From Prescottella equi (GTDB lineage: Bacteria; Actinomycetota; Actinomycetes; Mycobacteriales; Mycobacteriaceae), in assembly GCF_002094305.1 (NCBI RefSeq), contig NZ_LWTX01000002.1:496001-560000 (forward strand): 64,000 nt of DNA. Direction: 5' to 3'. Made by a program: the position numbers and the translations under genes. Positions 61,266-64,000 of this stretch are shown piece by piece (positions within the stretch are counted from its first letter, which is position 1; each line of letters begins with the position of its first letter). The notes under the pieces are model-generated. The model saw only the letters and a list, made by a program, of their open reading frames with translations. It searched no databases and had not been told where the DNA came from.

Positions 61266-62993
61266 TCAGGGCCCCTGCGAGGCACCCATCGGTTCACCCG
61301 GACTGACACCGTCGCCCGCGTCGGCGGGCGCCTCACCCACGGTGACGATCCGATCCGGAAGTGCATCGGCGGGCAACTGGTGCGTGACGAGCACCAGAGT
61401 CCGAGCGGCGTCGACGAGCGAGCCGTTGCGGTCGAGCAGCTCGCGCAGGATCTGCGCGCCGTCGGACGCGTCGAGGTGCTCGGTCGGCTCGTCGAGCAGC
61501 AGTATCCGGGCCGGCGAGACGAGTGCCCGGGCCAACAGCAAACGGCGGCGCTGGCCACCCGAGATGGCGCGCGCACCACCACCCAGCGACGTGTGCACCC
61601 CCCGCGGCAGGCGTGTGACCCACTCCCCCAGTCCGACGGCCCGTAGCGCCGAGAGAGCGTCGTCCTCGGTCAGATCACCCCGGGCAACCCTCAGGTTCTC
61701 GAGCACCGACGTGTCGAACAGGTGCGCGTCCTCGGCGAAGAACCCGATCTCGCGCCGCAGATCGTCCGGCCGGAAGTCGGCGAGCGGGACATCGTCGACG
61801 GTCACGGTTCCGCTGACCGGCGGCAGCAGTCCCGCCACCGTCATCAACAGTGTGGTCTTGCCCGCGCCGCTGCCCCCGACCACTGCGATGCGTGCGCCCG
61901 GCGGCAGATCGAGGTCGAGCGGTGCGGTCACCTTGTCGCCGTCGGGCCAGCCGCAACGCAGGTCCCGGGCGCGCACGTCGGCCGGATCGGGCGGCGTGAG
62001 GCTGCCGCCGGGCTGGGCCTCGCCCGCCCGGTCGAGCAGCTCGAGAATCCGGGTGGACGCGATCCGGGCGCGGGTCAGAGCGACGGCGGCGGCCGGAAGC
62101 GCACCGGTCGCCTCGAAAGCTGCGAGCGGGACCAGCACGAGAATCGCCAACGACATCGGAGTCATCGCGCCCGGCGCGCCGCCGTCCGTCCCGTACAACG
62201 TGATGCCGATGAGCAGGGAGCCGAGCACGCTCGCGCCGATCGCGAGGGGCGTGGCGGCGGCAGCGAACGCCGCCGGTTTCGCCGCCCGGTCCGCGGCGCG
62301 GACCGCCTCGTCGTCGGCGGCCTCCGCTCGCGCGACTACGTCGTCGAGGCGTCCGGCCACGCGCAGTTCGGCCGCATGGTCCAACGCGGTGACGGCAGTC
62401 TCGCTGAACAGTGCCGTCGCCGCGGCACTCTCGGATTCCGCGAGACGCGCCGCGCGCGCCGACAGCCACGGCGCCAGAATCCCGGACACCGCGAGCGCGA
62501 CGGCGAGAACGAGCGCCCCGGCCGGAGAGATCAGCCCCAACAGAATCACTGCGGACAAGGACATCACGACGGCGACCGCGATCGGTACCAGCGCCCGGAT
62601 GACCACGTCGCCGAGCGCGTCGACGTCGGCGCCGGTGCGAGCCAGCAGGTCGCCGCGGCGCAGCCCCGCTGCTGCCGCGGGGTCGCCGTCGGCGAGACGC
62701 CGGTAGATCATGGTCCGCGCCGACGTCGTGCCACGCAGCGCGGCGTCGTGCGTCGCGAGGCGCTCGAGGTAGCGGAAGAGGCCCCGGGAGATGCCCAGCG
62801 CTCGCACCGCGACCACCGCGACGGTGAGGTCCAGGACCGGCGGCATCTGCCATGCCCTGGTGATCAACCACGCCGACAGCGCCGCCAGCGCGAGTGCGCT
62901 ACCGAGCGTTGCGACGCCGGCGGCGATTGCGGCCAGGACCCGGCGCGGTTCGAGGTCGAGCAGGCGGATCGCCCGCACCAGATCACGATTCAT
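61266..62993 (-). CDS. cydC: heterodimeric ABC exporter subunit CydC
   Basis: 575 residues: six membrane helices (1-310) followed by an ABC ATPase with Walker A GGSGAGKTT, signature ISGGQRRR and Walker B ILLLDEPTEHLD. CydDC exports thiol compounds or moves haem and is needed to assemble cytochrome bd oxidase. ATG 62993 overlaps the end of cydD by 11 bases. Confidence 0.92.
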   Translation of the reverse strand: MNRDLVRAIRLLDLEPRRVLAAIAAGVATLGSALALAALSAWLITRAWQMPPVLDLTVAVVAVRALGISRGLFRYLERLATHDAALRGTTSARTMIYRRLADGDPAAAAGLRRGDLLARTGADVDALGDVVIRALVPIAVAVVMSLSAVILLGLISPAGALVLAVALAVSGILAPWLSARAARLAESESAAATALFSETAVTALDHAAELRVAGRLDDVVARAEAADDEAVRAADRAAKPAAFAAAATPLAIGASVLGSLLIGITLYGTDGGAPGAMTPMSLAILVLVPLAAFEATGALPAAAVALTRARIASTRILELLDRAGEAQPGGSLTPPDPADVRARDLRCGWPDGDKVTAPLDLDLPPGARIAVVGGSGAGKTTLLMTVAGLLPPVSGTVTVDDVPLADFRPDDLRREIGFFAEDAHLFDTSVLENLRVARGDLTEDDALSALRAVGLGEWVTRLPRGVHTSLGGGARAISGGQRRRLLLARALVSPARILLLDEPTEHLDASDGAQILRELLDRNGSLVDAARTLVLVTHQLPADALPDRIVTVGEAPADAGDGVSPGEPMGASQGP

Positions 62994-64000
62994 GTTGCTG
63001 CGCCCCGACTTCCTGCTGCGCCTCCACCCGGACCACCCGGTCGCCCGCCGCGAGCACGGTCGGCCGGTGGCCGACCACCACGACGGTGCGGCCCTCCCCG
63101 GCGAGATCGCGCAGGGAAGTCAGCACGGTGCGTTCGGTGTCGTCGTCGAGGTGCGCGGTGGGCTCGTCGAGCAACAGCACCGGGCGCGGCGACACCAGTA
63201 GCCTGGTCAGCGCGAGGCGCTGCCGCTGGCCTAGCGAGAGGCCGGTGCCACCGACCCCGACGACGGTGTCCCACCCGCGTGGGAGCTCGGCGAGGACCGC
63301 GTCGAATCCGGTTGCTCGACAGGCGCGGTGAAGCGCGTCGGACCCGGGATCCACCGGTCCGACCAGCGCGAGGTTCTCGCCGAGAGTGCCCGGCACCAGC
63401 ACCGGATGCTGTGGCAGCCATGCGATCCGGTCCCACCACCGGGTCCGGTCCAGGTGGGCGACGTCGACGCCGCCCACCCGCACCGCGCCCTCGGCAGGCT
63501 CGGCGAGACCCAGGATCACCTGCAGCGCCGTGGATTTCCCGGAGCCGTTGGCACCGGTCAGCACCGTCACCTGTCCGGGCCTGCACGAGACGTCCAGCCG
63601 GTGCGGTGCGAGCCCGGACCGCGAGTGCACGCTGACGCCGACCAGCTCGACCGAGTTGTCCGCGGGTACCTCGGAACCGGTTCCCGCCTCCCGACGAGCG
63701 GGGGCCTCGTCGATCACCGCGAAGGCCTTGTCGGCGGCGGCGAGACCGTCCTCGGCCGCATGGAACTGCATGCCCACCATGCGCAGGGGCAGATACACCT
63801 CGGGGGCGAGGATGAGCGCCACGATGCCCGGTTCGAGCTCCATGTTGCCGAAGACCAGGCGCAGGCCGATGCTCACCGCGATCAGCGCCACCGACAGCGT
63901 CGCGAGCATCTCGAGCACCATCGACGACAGGAACGCGACCCGCAGCGACGACATCGTCGTCTTGCGGTGCGCATCGCCGAGTTCCCGCACCCGCGCAGCC
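62983..64000 (-). CDS. cydD: heterodimeric ABC exporter subunit CydD, C-terminal part (cut by window edge)
   Basis: The frame is open to the right edge (about 339 codons seen). It contains the last membrane helices and the ABC domain: Walker A LTGANGSGKST, signature LSLGQRQR and Walker B VLLLDEPTAHLD. The 5' part lies beyond base 64000. Partner of cydC in cytochrome bd assembly. Confidence 0.92.
   Translation of the reverse strand, partial: AARVRELGDAHRKTTMSSLRVAFLSSMVLEMLATLSVALIAVSIGLRLVFGNMELEPGIVALILAPEVYLPLRMVGMQFHAAEDGLAAADKAFAVIDEAPARREAGTGSEVPADNSVELVGVSVHSRSGLAPHRLDVSCRPGQVTVLTGANGSGKSTALQVILGLAEPAEGAVRVGGVDVAHLDRTRWWDRIAWLPQHPVLVPGTLGENLALVGPVDPGSDALHRACRATGFDAVLAELPRGWDTVVGVGGTGLSLGQRQRLALTRLLVSPRPVLLLDEPTAHLDDDTERTVLTSLRDLAGEGRTVVVVGHRPTVLAAGDRVVRVEAQQEVGAQQHES

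Overview
The window is high-GC actinobacterial DNA from a mycolic-acid-containing genus, most likely Rhodococcus or a close relative. Lineage markers are an antigen-85-type mycolyltransferase, mycothiol synthase (mshD), the nitrogen regulator glnR, a mycobacterial-type acyl-ACP desaturase, lmeA, a nicotinoprotein (NDMA-type) alcohol dehydrogenase and steroid-ring-degrading enzymes. The stretch 39.7-60 kb keeps much of the gene content and order of the M. tuberculosis Rv0812-Rv0824c neighbourhood (desA, dus, LCP protein, phoU, pstB, mshD, glnR, lmeA, thiX, cysA2, sseC, Rv0813c-like).

Layout. 0-5.8 kb (minus strand): the 5' part of metF behind a cobalamin riboswitch, preceded by an ABC importer operon (two paralogous lipoprotein binding proteins, a methyltransferase, a FecCD permease, an ATPase) behind a second cobalamin riboswitch. 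The transporter is therefore best read as a corrinoid importer. 5.9-9.1 kb: an MFS exporter, an unknown protein and an HMCES/YedK-type SOS-associated protein. 9.2-13.3 kb: a steroid cluster (IclR, kshA, a small CxxC protein, an SDR, TetR) in which two loci share a nearly identical 20-bp operator. 13.4-22.3 kb: a ClpC-type ATPase behind an HspR (HAIR) operator, MFS, VOC, SDRs, mycolyltransferase and an RluA-type pseudouridine synthase. 22.3-27.5 kb: a second steroid cluster (TetR, Kst4D-like and HsaA-like flavoenzymes, TetR, IclR). 27.6-28.1 kb: tRNA-Asp, Phe, Asp, Glu. 28.2-30.7 kb: a butyrolactone-receptor-like TetR, corA and a 46-aa peptide gene.

31.03-34.98 kb is a small decayed genomic island in tRNA-Lys. 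It is bounded by a 23-bp direct repeat of the tRNA 3' end. It holds an integrase remnant, an Lsr2 paralogue with an unknown partner, an operon of four very short (39-44 aa), leaderless, mostly acidic and hydrophobic peptides, and a secreted-protein pseudogene. The peptide operon is the most likely undescribed system here. In size, composition and lack of signal peptide it resembles the PorA/PorH channel peptides of corynebacteria, but no homology can be shown from the sequence alone.

35-39.6 kb: MBL hydrolase, a membrane protein, a YjbR protein, and a divergent MFS/LysR pair. 39.7-54.3 kb: desA (behind a perfect 20-bp palindrome), dus, DUF5996, LCP ligase, phoU, an EEP-family phosphatase, alcohol dehydrogenase, pstBACS, mshD, glnR. 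phoU and pstS both carry 11-bp-period PHO-box repeats. 54.4-60 kb: lmeA, thiX, then a polycysteine leaderless leader peptide in front of a sulfur operon (DUF4395, rhodanese, sseC), a cutinase, a leaderless 32-aa membrane peptide and a nitrobindin-like protein. 60-64 kb: a secreted protein and cydC with the 3' part of cydD running off the right edge.

The sequence shows genes controlled by several distinct RNA and DNA switches (B12, cysteine, phosphate, heat shock, steroid). Functional names come from motif recognition and remembered families; no database was searched.
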